This document shows, in pieces, positions 13,697-25,626 of a DNA stretch of 64,000 nucleotides. Position 1 is the first letter of the stretch; each line of letters starts with the position of its first letter. The notes below the pieces were generated by a model that had not been told where the DNA came from, made no database searches, and worked only from the letters and a program-made list of their open reading frames with translations. The DNA is from Argentina anserina (lineage: Eukaryota; Streptophyta; Magnoliopsida; Rosales; Rosaceae). Location of the stretch: assembly GCF_933775445.1 (NCBI RefSeq), contig NC_065872.1, forward strand, positions 8,556,001 to 8,620,000, given 5' to 3'. Both the position numbers and the translations under genes were made by a program.

Positions 13697-15658
13697 CTAA
13701 TGGCCCTTATTCGATAGGCCAACAAACCTAGCTGGACTAAACCTACTGAGATCGACAATGCTAGCTTGACCATCAAGTACAAGCTCAGCCATTGCAACAC
13801 CAGTGGCAGGACCATTGAGAATTCCCCAACAATTGTGCCCAGTGGCCACATAACACCCTTTGATCCCTGGAAGCTCCCCAATCACAGGCGCACCATCATC
13901 AGTACAAGGCAGGAAGCATGCCTGCTCTGCCTTGACCTCTGCCTCTCCTTCCCTCAAATGGCTTGAGACACTGCTTGCCACCCTCTTCAGTGCTTCTATT
14001 GATTCTGGTTCTCCCGTTATTTCCTCTGGATTGTCCGGTATCTCTTCCGTAGATGACATCCCACATATGTATACCTCTCCTGCAAATCCACCAATCCAAT
14101 CAACCATTTAGTCACTACACTTCAAAAGCTTATGTCAATTTTGAAATCAAATAAACTCTTGCACTTCAGTTATTGTCCTGAAGTGCTACGTTATCACTTT
14201 TGTTGCCGAATCTCGCTACAAAAATTGCATCAAATATTGAGCCACTACAAATACAAAGCTTCTAACCGATGTCATGCTTCATGCCAAATAAGCCTTGTCA
14301 AGCTAAATTATTGCTTTGAAGCACAATGCACCGTCTTCTTGGCAAACTATAAGTGCATACAGATGAAACAATTGATCAAAGCACAACATTTCACATAAAC
14401 ACTCAAAATGTATATCAAACAAACCGAGACAATGGATAGCCAGTTAACACAATTATCCAAGTTCCGCCACTGTGGATTGACAAGACAACGATTCAAAATG
14501 TGTCATCTCTACCAAAATAGACCCAAAAACTAAAATGCTTACATAGTCATGACCCATGACAACAATCCAACTTCAAGATGCTCATTTTAAAACGCTATAC
14601 CAAATTAGCGCTTCTTGACTTGCACACTATAGCACTATGCTTCATGGCAAAATTTCAAAGCAGTTTTTCAACATTATCAAATGCATAAATGGATACCAAC
14701 ATATTATCAAAGCCAAATTACAATAGACACATGATACGAATACTCGTATACGAAAAATCGACCTAGTCAAGTTTCGAAATGTGGTACCTGTGGGGCGTGG
14801 ATACACTTCTGGGTCCAAAGGCTTTCCTCCTTGAGCTGGGTGATAACTCAAGAACAGAGCATGAGGTGTAATAGCCTCAGGTTCTTTAGGCCTCAACACA
14901 ATGCTATGTGCTTTCAGACCATACACTCTAAACAAAGACGACAGCATGTCAAACTTCCCACACCAAGGCCCAAGTGCCAAAACGACGGCGTCTGAGTTTA
15001 TAACTCGCCCTCCTTCCAACACGACCGAGTCAACTCGCTCATCCACGACTCTGACCTCCGCCACTTTTCCGATCACTACTTCTACGCCGTAATCCTCAAC
15101 GGCTTTGGAAATTAGGGTACGGGAGAAGAGCTGCGGGTGGAGCTGGGCCGTGGTCGCGGTGGTCCCGATCGTTCTGGGGCTCCGAGCCGACCCGTCGACC
15201 CAAGCTGGCAAATTGGACTTGCCGGAGTGCGGTTCGGAGGCCTGGGATTCAGTTACGGTGAGGCTGAGAGTGTTGAGCGGCCGATAGCCGTAGGATTCGG
15301 GGCCGCCGAGCTCGGAGGCGAGGGAGCGGTGGAGATTGAAGCTGGCGCGTGCGAGGGACTCGAGGGGCCCGCCGTCGCACCAGTCGAGGGCGAGGAATCC
15401 GCCGGATTTTCCTGAGGCGGCGCATGCGACGGAGGATTTCTCGACGAGAGTGACGGCGGCGCCGTTTTTGGCGAGGAAGTACGCGGTGCAGACGCCGATT
15501 ACGCCGCCGCCGCAGACTACCACGCGCTTGGGGCGAGAGTGAGAGTCCATTGGTGGTGGTGCTGACGAGGATGATCGGATCCGAATCGGGTTGGGGGTTC
15601 GGGTTGGTCGGAGAAATGGAGGGAGTGATAGTGTTAAGGTTAAAAGCGGTGGCGCCAT
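13697..15658 (-). CDS. FAD-dependent oxidoreductase, DAO/TDA3-like, probably plastid-targeted, 417 aa
   Basis: Flavoprotein of the D-amino-acid oxidase/glycine oxidase fold; the substrate is not known for the plant group. Exons on the minus strand are 15658-14788 and 14079-13697, with a 708-bp GT-AG intron joining ...YPRPTG to EVYICG in frame. The N-terminus (residues 1-36) is rich in Pro, Arg and Ser and looks like a transit peptide. The dinucleotide-binding GGGVIG motif follows at about 49-54 after a KRVVVC strand, with a second half ending ...LVEK. The C-terminal flavin-contact region reads PVIGELPGIKGCYVATGHNCWGI, as in the family. Start: the ATG at 15658 begins MAPPLL. An in-frame ATG at 15697 would add 13 residues, and an internal ATG before the Rossmann fold would give a cytosolic form. 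The intron contains no known element. Confidence 0.9.
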
Positions 15659-15699
15659 ATCCGTGACCACTGGTTTTGATAGGTGATGAAGTGACACGT

Positions 15700-18015
15700 G
15701 TGTTCAGTTCGGTGCACCGAAGAAAATGGATAAATGAAGGCCCAAAAGAGAACTAAACTAGATGTGATGGGCCGGGCCGGGCCACTGGCATATTGTTTGA
15801 TTCATTTGTTCAAAAAGAGTTGCACGGATTTGAACTTCGTATGCAACATTTGGTCAGTAATTGATCAACACACAGTACTCGATCACCTTAGCTGTAAGTT
15901 CAACGGCGTAAATAATAGTTTTGAAGTTGAGTTAATTACGTCGAAAGCTTTGATTGAACGAAGCATTTCCATCAGTCTACAGTTACAAGCCTATGTATAT
16001 ATGAACCCCTTGGACTCTTGGAGTACAAGTGATCGACACATTCTGCAGTCTCTGCATTGCATGCTTAATATCATCAACAAGCTAGTTAGCTAGTGGCCCA
16101 AGAGTATGATCTTTGACACTTTAGCAAAGACTCACAAATGGTTTCGGTACAATATGTTACTCTCACTCTCTGCGTTAATAAATTTACATTATGCATTTGA
16201 CCAGAGTAGATCAAGTCCAAATCATCACGATTACGAAGAGCCATCAACACTGTTTAGGCAGTTTAGCTGAGCCACTGTGCGCAATCGGGCTAGCAAAGGC
16301 AGCGATAAACTGCCTGTAAGTTTGTAACACGCCATATCTTGTGAAGACTTAATAATCTTTGATTGCTAAATACATTATCGTGTACTACTGTACTAGCTGA
16401 TCGAGTTGCTTCATAATTACAAAATATGATTGATATGTACATGCATTTCACTTTCCATGACTAATGTTGTACGAGTCTTGGCATTCAATGGTGTTATCAA
16501 TGAAACAAGTTTTCCTGAAATTACACTATCGGTACTTAGCCATGCATGCGCACGGTTCTTGGTCAGATTTCACTATCGTTGAAATTCTGTTCCTAATTTC
16601 CATCACTATGGCCCAACAATCTGCATTTTCTCTAACTAAGTTCAATTATTTGAGGCTGATGCTAGGATATTTTCTATTGAATAAATCAAACTAATTAGAA
16701 AATCAAGAAATAATTGTCCATGTAAAAGTACCCCAATCATACTTAGTTCAAACAAATGATGCCTAGTTACCACCGAAGATGGAGGAGAGCTTTCGGCCAA
16801 TGGGGTTGGTGATCTATTACGTACCTTTACAAAAGTTTTTGTTTTCAACACACAATCAAAAATCTTAAACAGTGCTAATCGGTCATTTTGTAGTCCACAG
16901 TCCAGAAAGCAAAGAAACTCACAACGGGTGCTCACCAGTTACCACAAATCATAAAGCAAAGTCAAGCAACGAATATGATGTAGGGTTATGCCCAACAACA
17001 TGATTCAAAAGACAACTGGAAATGATCGTAGAAGGAAATTAAGATGAAGCAAGCAGTTAGAAGTCAGTATCAGAAGCAAAAGATGCAAGAAGAAAACTCC
17101 AATAATTATAAGGCTCAGCGGCCACAAACGAACAAGGAAGAAGAACCATCCTAAGAGATGTAGGTAAACATAAGACCCTACAATTCATTCCGGACCAACA
17201 AAGAATCGGAGAAGTGCTGAAGAGAATATAAATTTTTCAATCTAAACGTCCCTCCAAGATAACCAAACCCACCGTCCAGTCTAGTGGCCTGAAAAATCAT
17301 GACTGAGTTGAGTTTGGCTTTGTTAGGCGCCTTTCTTGACTTGGTAAGAGTAATCATTGTGGTACTCACAATTGGTTTTATGGTTTCCGAATAATTAAAA
17401 GCTCCGGCATTGGAAAAGGAAAGAAGAAAACTTGACATTTAACGAACTTCATTTTTCAGTTCTAGCTAACCGAAGGATCCAACTCAGATCGATGGTGTTA
17501 GCGTTCAAAGCAAATGTTTCTTTGCTGATCGACTTGCTGTGAGATACGACTTGTGCTGCGCTCACTTACGTTCATGTTCGTAAACGCACTTGAATAATTC
17601 GTGCGCGCTTAGTGAAGGTAATTCCTAACTAATTAGAAAGTGTGTTTATATCAATTATATGTATTACTGATCACGAATGAAATAGTTTGTAATTAAACAT
17701 TCTTACTTTTGCTCGATCGCTTATCATGCTCTTATATGAGAAACTCATAATTGATTTAAGGGAATGTGGCCGTCCATAAAAGCTAGGGCAAGATGCTCAA
17801 CGGATTGAGTAATTGTCCAAAACAAATTATATTGTACGTATAACCGATTTTATATCCATCTGCTGACGCCTTTTGTACCCAAATAAACTTGCCTACATTA
17901 GACATGAATCATGAATGCCAAAATGCATATGATTGATGAAATATACATACCTACACAGATACATTGAAATATGAATGAATTTGGATGGAAAACACATCTT
18001 GTTTGCATATATGTA
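15700..18015. other. Intergenic region, promoter side of the FAD oxidoreductase
   Basis: AT-rich with no ORF of recognisable function. The first few hundred bases should hold the promoter of the minus-strand oxidoreductase gene. No repeat of note was seen before the MITE at 18023. Confidence 0.45.
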
Positions 18016-18022
18016 CTGGGAT

Positions 18023-18207
18023 AAGGGATCTGTCTATGGTGCAGCGCTGCACACCATGCAGCACATAATCATCACCGTTTAAATTCAAACTTCTAAAATC
18101 TTGTGGTTCTCATGACATTTTGAAGTCAATTTTTTGATTGACTTTTTTTTTCATACATACACAAAACAGTCTGCATAGTGTGCAGCACTGCATAATAGAC
18201 TTTTCCC
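18023..18207. mobile_element. 185-bp MITE with imperfect terminal inverted repeats
   Basis: The ends are inverted copies: left AAGGGATCTGTCTATGGTGC, right complement GGGAAAAGTCTATTATGC, followed on both sides by a GCTGCACA-containing stretch and ATGCAG. The hexamer TGGGAT flanks both sides (18017-18022 and 18208-18213) and is the likely target duplication. There is no coding capacity. The superfamily is not certain from a 6-bp duplication. Confidence 0.65.
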
Positions 18208-18357
18208 TGGGATGAGAACTGTTATCTAAAGAAAGACCATACACACTCCAATCACATATGCACCTATTTATATTTTTGCTCTGAACTGTCATCATTAACA
18301 TACGATGCGTACATCTTAGGAGTTCCAATTAATTTTTCAGATGCATTGCATGCTTTG

Positions 18358-18389
<32 letters not shown>

Positions 18390-18790
18390 TCTCAAATAAG
18401 GAGGTCTGCACCAATGATTTTGGTGCCGGTTTCCATTTTTGAACCACTTTTCGGTCGAATTTCCTCATCTCCACCGTTTAATATCTATATAATATTGTGT
18501 AGATCATTTCTACAAACTTTTAGACAATTTGATGATCGTTAAGGTTCTCAAAATCGAAAAACAAATGGACGGACTGAATTTTGTCAAACATGAACCGTTC
18601 ATGTTTTTAACAGAAAAACACAAGTTTGAGGGTCTTAACGATCACTAAATGGGCTGAAATTTTTCAGAGATGATCTACACAATATTATCTAGATACTAGA
18701 CGGTAGAGATGAAGAAATTCGATTGAAAAGTGGTGCAAAAATATAAATATGTACCAAAACAGTGGTGCGGACCTCCGCAACCAAGAATGG
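18390..18790. mobile_element. About 400-bp foldback (long inverted-repeat) element inside a (TA)n tract
   Basis: The two halves are inverted copies for about 180-190 bp each. The left end reads GGAGGTCTGCACCAATG and the complement of the right end GGAGGTCCGCACCACTG. The inner arms share CTACACAATATTAT and CGTTAAGG-type blocks around a short centre near 18590. It is bounded by TA runs at 18363-18389 and 18790-18812, which suggests insertion into, and duplication of, a TA microsatellite. There is no ORF, so it is a non-autonomous MITE-like element. Confidence 0.8.
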
Positions 18791-19060
18791 ATATATATAT
18801 ATATATATATAATTATGAGTAGACCATAAGTGTAGCTATGAGCTCGCAGACCTCCAACCTAACCAAAGTTCCCAAGGGGATTGACCCCTTGGGACTAGTA
18901 CCAAAAATCATTGAGAGGCTAATAATTTTAGCTTCTTTCACAAGACCCTGTTCTTTATCCTAATTATTAAAGGTAGGTATTAATTTTATATCTCATTAGT
19001 CATTACTATAAACTAAACTACCTTAAAATAAGACGTGTATAATGTTGTACCACTTACAAA

Positions 19061-19724
19061 CAAGGTTCTAAAACTCGCTACTCGGTAGTCGGTCGGCCGG
19101 CCAGTGAGTAGCGAGTAGAGGAGTATTCGGATTCTAATTTCTGGATTTTTTTATTATTTTTAAAACATATAATCTAATATATAATGTCCAAAATAATAAA
19201 ATAGTTCATAAAATATTACAATATTTAAGAGATAATAATGTATAAAAAATAAAAACAACCATTAGTCCATTACAATAACATAAGTAATAAAAGCAAACCA
19301 AATTCAATTCTTGCAAATAATCCAAAGCATATGTAACTATGCCTCAAATTCTTCTTCTCCATATCCATCTTGTACTCCCTCCGAATCCGACTCAAAATCA
19401 AAACTCAAGTCATCTATTTCCTCTTCATCATCGGATATAAAATCATCCTCATCAAGTTCCCTAATTTCTTGGATTCTAGGACCTCTTCTAGGCTCTAAGC
19501 CACCATCCACTCCCAATTCCTCTCCAACCCTTTCACTAGGAAGATTCGAAACAACCCTAAAATCTTGCTTTTTTTTGACCGAGTTGACCGATTTAGACCC
19601 GAGTTGGACTGAGTTGGACCGAGTACTCGGCCGATTTTCTTCCCGCCGAGTAGAGGCATTGAATAGGTCAAAATCGCCTCAGTTACCAGCCGAGTACTCG
19701 GGTTGACCGAGTTTTAGAACATTG
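19061..19724 (-). mobile_element. 664-bp non-autonomous hAT element with perfect 8-bp target duplication
   Basis: Terminal inverted repeats are CAAGGTTCTAAAACTCG on the left and CAATGTTCTAAAACTCGG as the complement of the right end. The identical octamer CTTACAAA flanks both sides (19053-19060 and 19725-19732), which is diagnostic of hAT transposition. The subterminal regions are rich in CGAG/ACTCGG motifs. The interior keeps the end of a transposase gene on the minus strand, so this is an internal-deletion derivative of an autonomous element. Confidence 0.92.
19337..19570 (-). pseudogene. Remnant C-terminal tail of a hAT transposase
   Basis: An open reading of about 75 codons on the minus strand ends at TAG 19337-19339. 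The translated tail runs through GGLEPRRGPRIQEI, then a strongly acidic stretch (DEDDF, DDEEEIDD, ESESEG) and finishes EEEFEA. Acidic tails of this kind end many plant hAT transposases, as I recall them. The zinc-finger (BED) and catalytic parts are missing, so it is a relic. Confidence 0.6.
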
Positions 19725-20483
19725 CTTACAAACCAAGACTAGCTCTATTAATATTGCGCAGCTACAATGTTTTCCTTTTTAAATAGTGATGTATATATTG
19801 TTAATTTAAACTACTGGTCGGATGGATTAGTAATTGATAAATAATGTCCGGTACTCGGGTTGGTTTGGCAACATGAATTGATGTATACATAACAATTGAA
19901 TAGAATCTTATAGGTAGCTACCAGTATGAAGGATGTTCTCATTTCACCATTTCACAAGAAGTAATCAATGTTATCACTCGATCGATTCGGCCCTGTGTAT
20001 TCATTAAGTACGTGCTTATTCACTATCTTATCTTATCTATTTCTCTTTTGAATCAAATAGATGAATAACTCACAAGATCGATGGTTACAATCATGTTGCA
20101 GTGCATCCAGAAATCAGAATACATTCTAGTGGGAAGAGTTAATTAGCATAACTATTAACTAATCAATTATATATACCTTGATAAGCCTCAAAACCTCTTT
20201 GATTATCTTATAATATGGGAAGAGTTGGCAAAGATGCAAAATGTACAATTACACAGCCAAAATAATGGAAGTATATGATTGTACCTATCAGTAGTTACAT
20301 AATTACGGCTTTTTTGTTGTGAAGTAAGCTTAGAGTGAGAACTATCTTAATTTTCTTATAAGATGAAACCCTTTTCTGCAACCTCTTCTTCGTACATATT
20401 AGAAGAGCGACATCACCAATGTGGTAATGGTTGTAATGTACTGGTGAGCTAGCTTACCCTCCAATCCTCCATAGAAGACATGC

Positions 20484-20673
20484 ACTTGAATTTCGAAGAC
20501 ATTATATTAAAGTGCCTTGTAGGTAATGCTTCAGAAAGTAGAGAGGATATATAGATCATATATAAATCCAATGTTAAGACTTGAATTTCGAAGACATTAT
20601 ATTAAAGTGCCTTGTAGGTAATGCTTCAGAAAGTAGAGAGGATATATAGATCATATATAAATCCAATGTTAAG
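20484..20673. repeat. Perfect 95-bp tandem duplication
   Basis: The sequence starting ACTTGAATTTCGAAGAC at 20484 is repeated directly from 20579, and the second copy ends ...CCAATGTTAAGA near 20673. I see no mismatch between copies, so the duplication is recent or a replication-slippage product. No gene overlaps it. Confidence 0.9.
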
Positions 20674-20679
20674 ATTAAT

Positions 20680-21665
20680 AATGGGGAGCAGTGTTGCTTA
20701 GATTCCATCAGTGTATCTAATTGCTTGGTCGCAGTAGGAAAGAAATGCCACCAAGTTTTCAGTTGGAAATAAAGCAGATAAGTAGCTAGGAGGATTATAT
20801 TAGTTAAAGTGATCTTCATGTATATGTTTAATCAATCATAAGCTAGAATTAAGTTGGCCTTGCAAGCCTGCAAGGTGTGGTCTAGAAATCATATATAACT
20901 ATTATAGGCTTCATCAACTAGTAATTTTGTATGAGCAAAGCAACATATACAGACTGAATTGACTGCCCCACCCACAAACTCTTTTAGGAGGTGATCCATT
21001 CAAATTATGGATTGTGTCATTGTATTCCTCAAAGTCATGCATATATAATGCCATACAACTGTAAGATGTATCCTCAAAGTATGATCTAATTAAGTAATGA
21101 TACATTAGTAGGCTCGATTATCCAGAAATAAGGATAAAGATTCAAAGTACCGACGTGCACTAATATGAATAGACGGTTAGATTACACTACGTACATTGTT
21201 GTTCGACACATCAAGAGTTGAACTTCGAGGCTTTGATTTGTTGAGTTTCATCACATTTAGAGGTTCGTAAATTTTACTGCTGATGCTTTCATTCAAATCG
21301 GTCATCATGTATGAGCTAGTGAATAGCTGGACAACTATTTTTCCTTCTGATCTGTCGCAGAGGATCATAAGTTTGACATCATCCCCCCTGCCGCCCCGGC
21401 CACAATAGTATATCCACTTCTTATCGGAATGGCTCTGATAAAACTTATGTTTTTTATAGCCCGTGTTGTTTATCAGGTAGTTAAATATGATGTGCGATAG
21501 GATGTTAATTGGGAACTCTCATAGTCTCATTCATGATTCATGAGGAAGTTGTGCGAGTAATTTTCAATTATGCAATCATAATCATTATTAATCAGCCAAC
21601 TGTTCTGGATATGATCATCTACAGTTTTATAATTCAGTTGATGCGTGTTTGAACTTGTTTGACCA
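20680..21665. other. Intergenic; open minus-strand fragments beside the Gypsy LTR end
   Basis: Short minus-strand open stretches (21177-21460 and 21527-21660, the second running into LTR sequence) translate to non-low-complexity peptides, for example CDRSEGKIVVQLF. I recognise no family in them. They may be a broken host gene beside the element or chance. Confidence 0.3.
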
Positions 21666-23887
21666 TCTTTGTCCCCGTAGAATTCCGACGGGGCTATAAT
21701 CTTGAGCATTATGGGAAAGTCTACTATCTCCGGCAACCTACAAATCATAAGCAAGACGGTGTTAAGGTTGAAGACCGAGCTTGTCAACCTTCAATTCTCG
21801 GATGCATAAGTTAGCTACATGATGATATATTGTATGAGTAAAGTGGAGAATGAAGACTTACCCAAATGGAGGGGGATGCCTATTCATAGTCAAGGAGTGA
21901 GTGTGTGTTCAGTGAAATGGCCAGAATGTCCCCAGTGAGAAATGTGAAGTTAGGACATGTTTTAAGGCCCAATGGAAGCCCAAAGTTGCGTAGTAGGCTC
22001 TGGTGACTATGTTACGGCGAGTGGTCCCAATGTTTATTATGCTGCCTAAATGGTCTCTCAATTATAACCCTTTTTGTGCATTGTAGTATATGATAAAGTA
22101 GGGTATCGTTCTAAGCTATGGATTGAGGGTGCTTCTTGTCAATTACACGTCAAAGATATGTTATATTAACAAGTATGAGATATTTACAAATTACAGAGAT
22201 AAGGGGGATTTTAAAGAGTATGTATACTAACCTAACTACTCTAATCCTAAAATAGAGATGAAACGTAGGAACAAGAATCTCTACCACTATTACATTCTAA
22301 TCGAGTTATTAAACCCTAGATAACTTTACTATGTCGTGAGAAGATTTCAACCGGCAAACAAAGATCGTCGCAAGCAAAGTTCACACATGACTTTCCTTTA
22401 CTAACCTAATCCGACGTCGCGCCTAGACTAAGTCCTTTTAAATATGCAATCAAGGTATAGTAGCTATCCTATCAATAACATATCTAAAGCATTACGAACA
22501 TGTGAAAGTTTGGTCGAAAATTGTGTCAATCCTAGTACAAAGTAGCATGTCTAATCAATAACACAAATTGATTGATCTTGGCTATTGTTCATAGCTTTTA
22601 CTAATTGTGAATTCGGTTCCAAGACTATTAGGTGAATTGTAAACCTAATTCTAGCTCCAATTACATGCAATTATCATAAGTTGCGGACCAAAGAATAAGA
22701 ACATGCAAAAGTTCTCCATAACACGAAATCAATCAATCATCACACATAGAGACATAGTTAAAAGAAATCCACAAATTAATAAGCAAAATTGTCACATAAA
22801 TAGGGTAGTGAAACTATCCCTTAACGTCATGTTAACTAGAATTCATAGTACTACAAACCAAACAAAGGAATTTATATAGAAAAAGATAGAATACACCATG
22901 AACGATGGATGATAAAGCCTTGAAACGTCGAAGCAATTTGCTAGAGACATCACAAGGGTGGATGGTGGCTAGGAACTTGATGTGTTGCATGGCTTCCTCT
23001 CCTCTTCTTGGTTGAAAAGGCAGAACTAGAAGACTAGAGAATGGAGAGAAAGATGGAAGTGATGGAGATGTTTGGAGGGAGAGAGGTGGAATGGACGAGT
23101 GAAGGAATGGTTTTCTAATCTCTCTTGCCCTCTATATATAGAGCACGAATTGGACTGCATAGGGTCTGATTTGGATGTCCAAAGTATCCTTCAACCAATG
23201 AGAAAGCTTCTTTTTGTGTGGAGAACAAGTTAGCAAAACCCTGAATCCACCTAGACCTCTTTGCAGATCACCTTGTGTCTCCCTTTCTTTAGGATTTCGA
23301 TTCTGATAATATTTCTCTATATGCTCCTTCGTTATCATGTATATTTCTAAGATAAATACCAAGAAATATCCAAATGATCTTCAATTGCACACAAAGTCTC
23401 TTTCCTTTAGGATTTTTGAAATCGGCAGAACTGACCTCCACGTAATGATTCCGTCATAACTTTCTCTGGGTAATAGATATCGATGTGATTCTAAATCCTA
23501 CGGAAACTAGACTCACACGACTTTCTATCCATATATGGCACATTTTCTGATTCAATGTGCACTGTCTTGAGGAGTCTGTCGAAGTTGGATGACGTGTACA
23601 GACAGATTTCCTGATTCTTGTAGGATTTGACTTTCCTTGCATATCTTCTTCCTCCTTGATATTTCCCTTCTAGGATTCGACATATGATGAGGTTTCCTAT
23701 TCCAAATAGGACTCTTCTTCACCTTTGATGATTCGAAACCTTCACAGTTCTCATGGTCACAACATAAATCTTAGTCCTTTCAGCATTTGCATTCCTTCTT
23801 TCCTTCTTTGGCTCCATTTATGGGTTTTAAGCTCCTTTTTATTCTTCTTGCATCTTCTGACCTATTAACAACTATATGAGTTATAAT

Positions 23888-24071
23888 TGTTCCGGGAGAA
23901 TTATTATTTTACCCTTGTGTGTGTCTTACCCTTATTAGGTTTCATGTTATGAGATAAATTAGCATCTCCATTATAGATTAGGACTCCGAATCCTACGAGA
24001 TTGTGGTTTTGTAATGCCTATATATAGGCCCCCATATCATTCAATAATACACAATTTTGCATCATGCATCA
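23888..24071 (+). repeat. 5' LTR of the Copia element (184 bp)
   Basis: Begins TGTTCCGGG and ends GCATCA. It carries a CCTATATATAGGCC promoter-like palindrome about 45 bp before its end. It differs from the 3' LTR at a modest number of positions, so the insertion is not very recent. Confidence 0.93.
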
Positions 24072-24639
24072 CGTTATCACGCACTTTGTCCTAAAACCCT
24101 GAAATTTTAGAGCCATAGATTTTTTTTTCTCTCCACCGCCGGCCGCCTTAGTCTTCGGCCTCCGGCATCTTCTCGTCGGCGACCGCTGCTGCTTGCCGCC
24201 GCTGCAGACCCCTGCAGCCACCGCAACCCCCTGCACGTAGCCTCCGCAGCCCCTGCACGCAGCCTTCACAGCCCCGCAGGGTCTCCTCCGCATTCGCTCC
24301 ACAAAAACATCTTTTTGCCCCGCAAGTCCCCGCATCAAAGCATTCAACATTTCTTCCCCTGCATATTCATGCAAGAAACACGAAGTTCATAAGCAAAGTC
24401 TTCGCTCAAGAGAAGCTACTCCCGTCTTCTACAAACCTTCAAAGGTAAATTTTTCATAAACGTTCCCGCTTTTGAACATATATATATATAAATTATCGGG
24501 CGCTATTAGCCTTCTTCATGTCTCTTTTGTGGCCTTCTTATAACGCCGATGAGACCAAAGAGGGATATAATTACCCTCTTGGTCGACGTTTTTCGTGTGA
24601 CGGTCCTGGGGAAGTCACGTTATTATTTAAAGGGAAGAA

Positions 24640-24910
24640 ATCGATTTCGTGTGGTTGTCTGAGTACACCGCTGTTTTGGGTGCGATCATGAGAATCGCCG
24701 ATATGCATCGATTATTTTGTGACCATATGCATCACAACCCTTCTAATTCCGGTTACATATTTGAATATTTCGATTATTCGAAACCAATACAACCCTCGTT
24801 TCTCATGGATGCGTCGTCATCGCGACTGTTATTTGAATGTTTGAGTGTTCTTAAACTCATGTCTATAAATGATAATCTCAAGGTCTACGTACTCATTTAT
24901 TTGAGTTGAT
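24640..24910 (+). other. Conserved internal block of the Copia family
   Basis: The block opens TCGATTTCGTGTGG and recurs inverted near 49930-50215 in the second family member. An 86-codon frame spans it, but the second copy carries compensating small indels inside it, so the similarity is DNA-level family relationship and not evidence of a maintained protein. Confidence 0.6.
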
Positions 24911-25079
24911 TCATTACTCTGATACAACACTATTTGCTAACAAAAGATCCCTTAAATAACACATTCTATGGGACACACTTAAAGTGATTCAAGTAACGTC
25001 TATGGCGTTGTATTAGCAGAGTTGACTTTGAACCATACTCCACATCCGAGAAAAACATGTCATTTTTGGCACCTGTATC

Positions 25080-25626
25080 CAATGGTCTAAATATCGTTTT
25101 CGGCATCGTATCGGTCGAGAGGTAAAACGATATATCGGGGGATATATCGGTTTTACCGGATTTGCTTATTTTCAATAAAATTTATAAAATTATACTTCAA
25201 TATGTACCAAATAAACTAAAAAAACGGTACTAAGTAAACTAAAGAAAATAAATACTTGATTTAATGACAATTAAAGTACACGAACGACATCTAATAATAA
25301 AATTAGATATTTAAGAATGATTATTTAGACTTGAAATTCATCATATATATTTAAAATTTATATAAATTAAAAATATATATGAAAAAATGAAAAAAAATAT
25401 AAGTTTTTCAAAAAAAAAGAGGAAATAAATATTAAAAAATTAAACAAAAATGGAAAAAATAATAAAAAATCAAAGTTTGACCGATATTTGACCGTTGACC
25501 ATCATTTTTGCGTTGACCGATAAATTTTGACCGATATGCTATTATCGTATCGGATTCGAAATATCAGCGATATATCGGGGATATATCGGGGATATATCGG
25601 CCATATCGCCGATATTTCGAACAGAG
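25080..25626. mobile_element. 547-bp hAT-type element inserted in the Copia element
   Basis: The ends are CAATGGTCTAAATATCG and, as complement, CTCTGTTCGAAATATCG. The subterminal regions are full of GATATATCGG motifs. The flanks are CCTGTATC (25072-25079) and CTTGTATC (25627-25634), an 8-bp duplication with one mismatch. The related Copia copy at about 49760-49790 has the uninterrupted site (complement TTGGCACTTGTATCTATT), which proves the insertion. There is no ORF of note. Confidence 0.9.

Noticed and set aside
24640..24910. 86-codon ORF repeated at 49941-50201, considered as a conserved small protein
   Set aside because: The two copies differ by compensating indels within the frame and lie in homologous retrotransposon DNA, so the similarity is inherited DNA and not protein selection.
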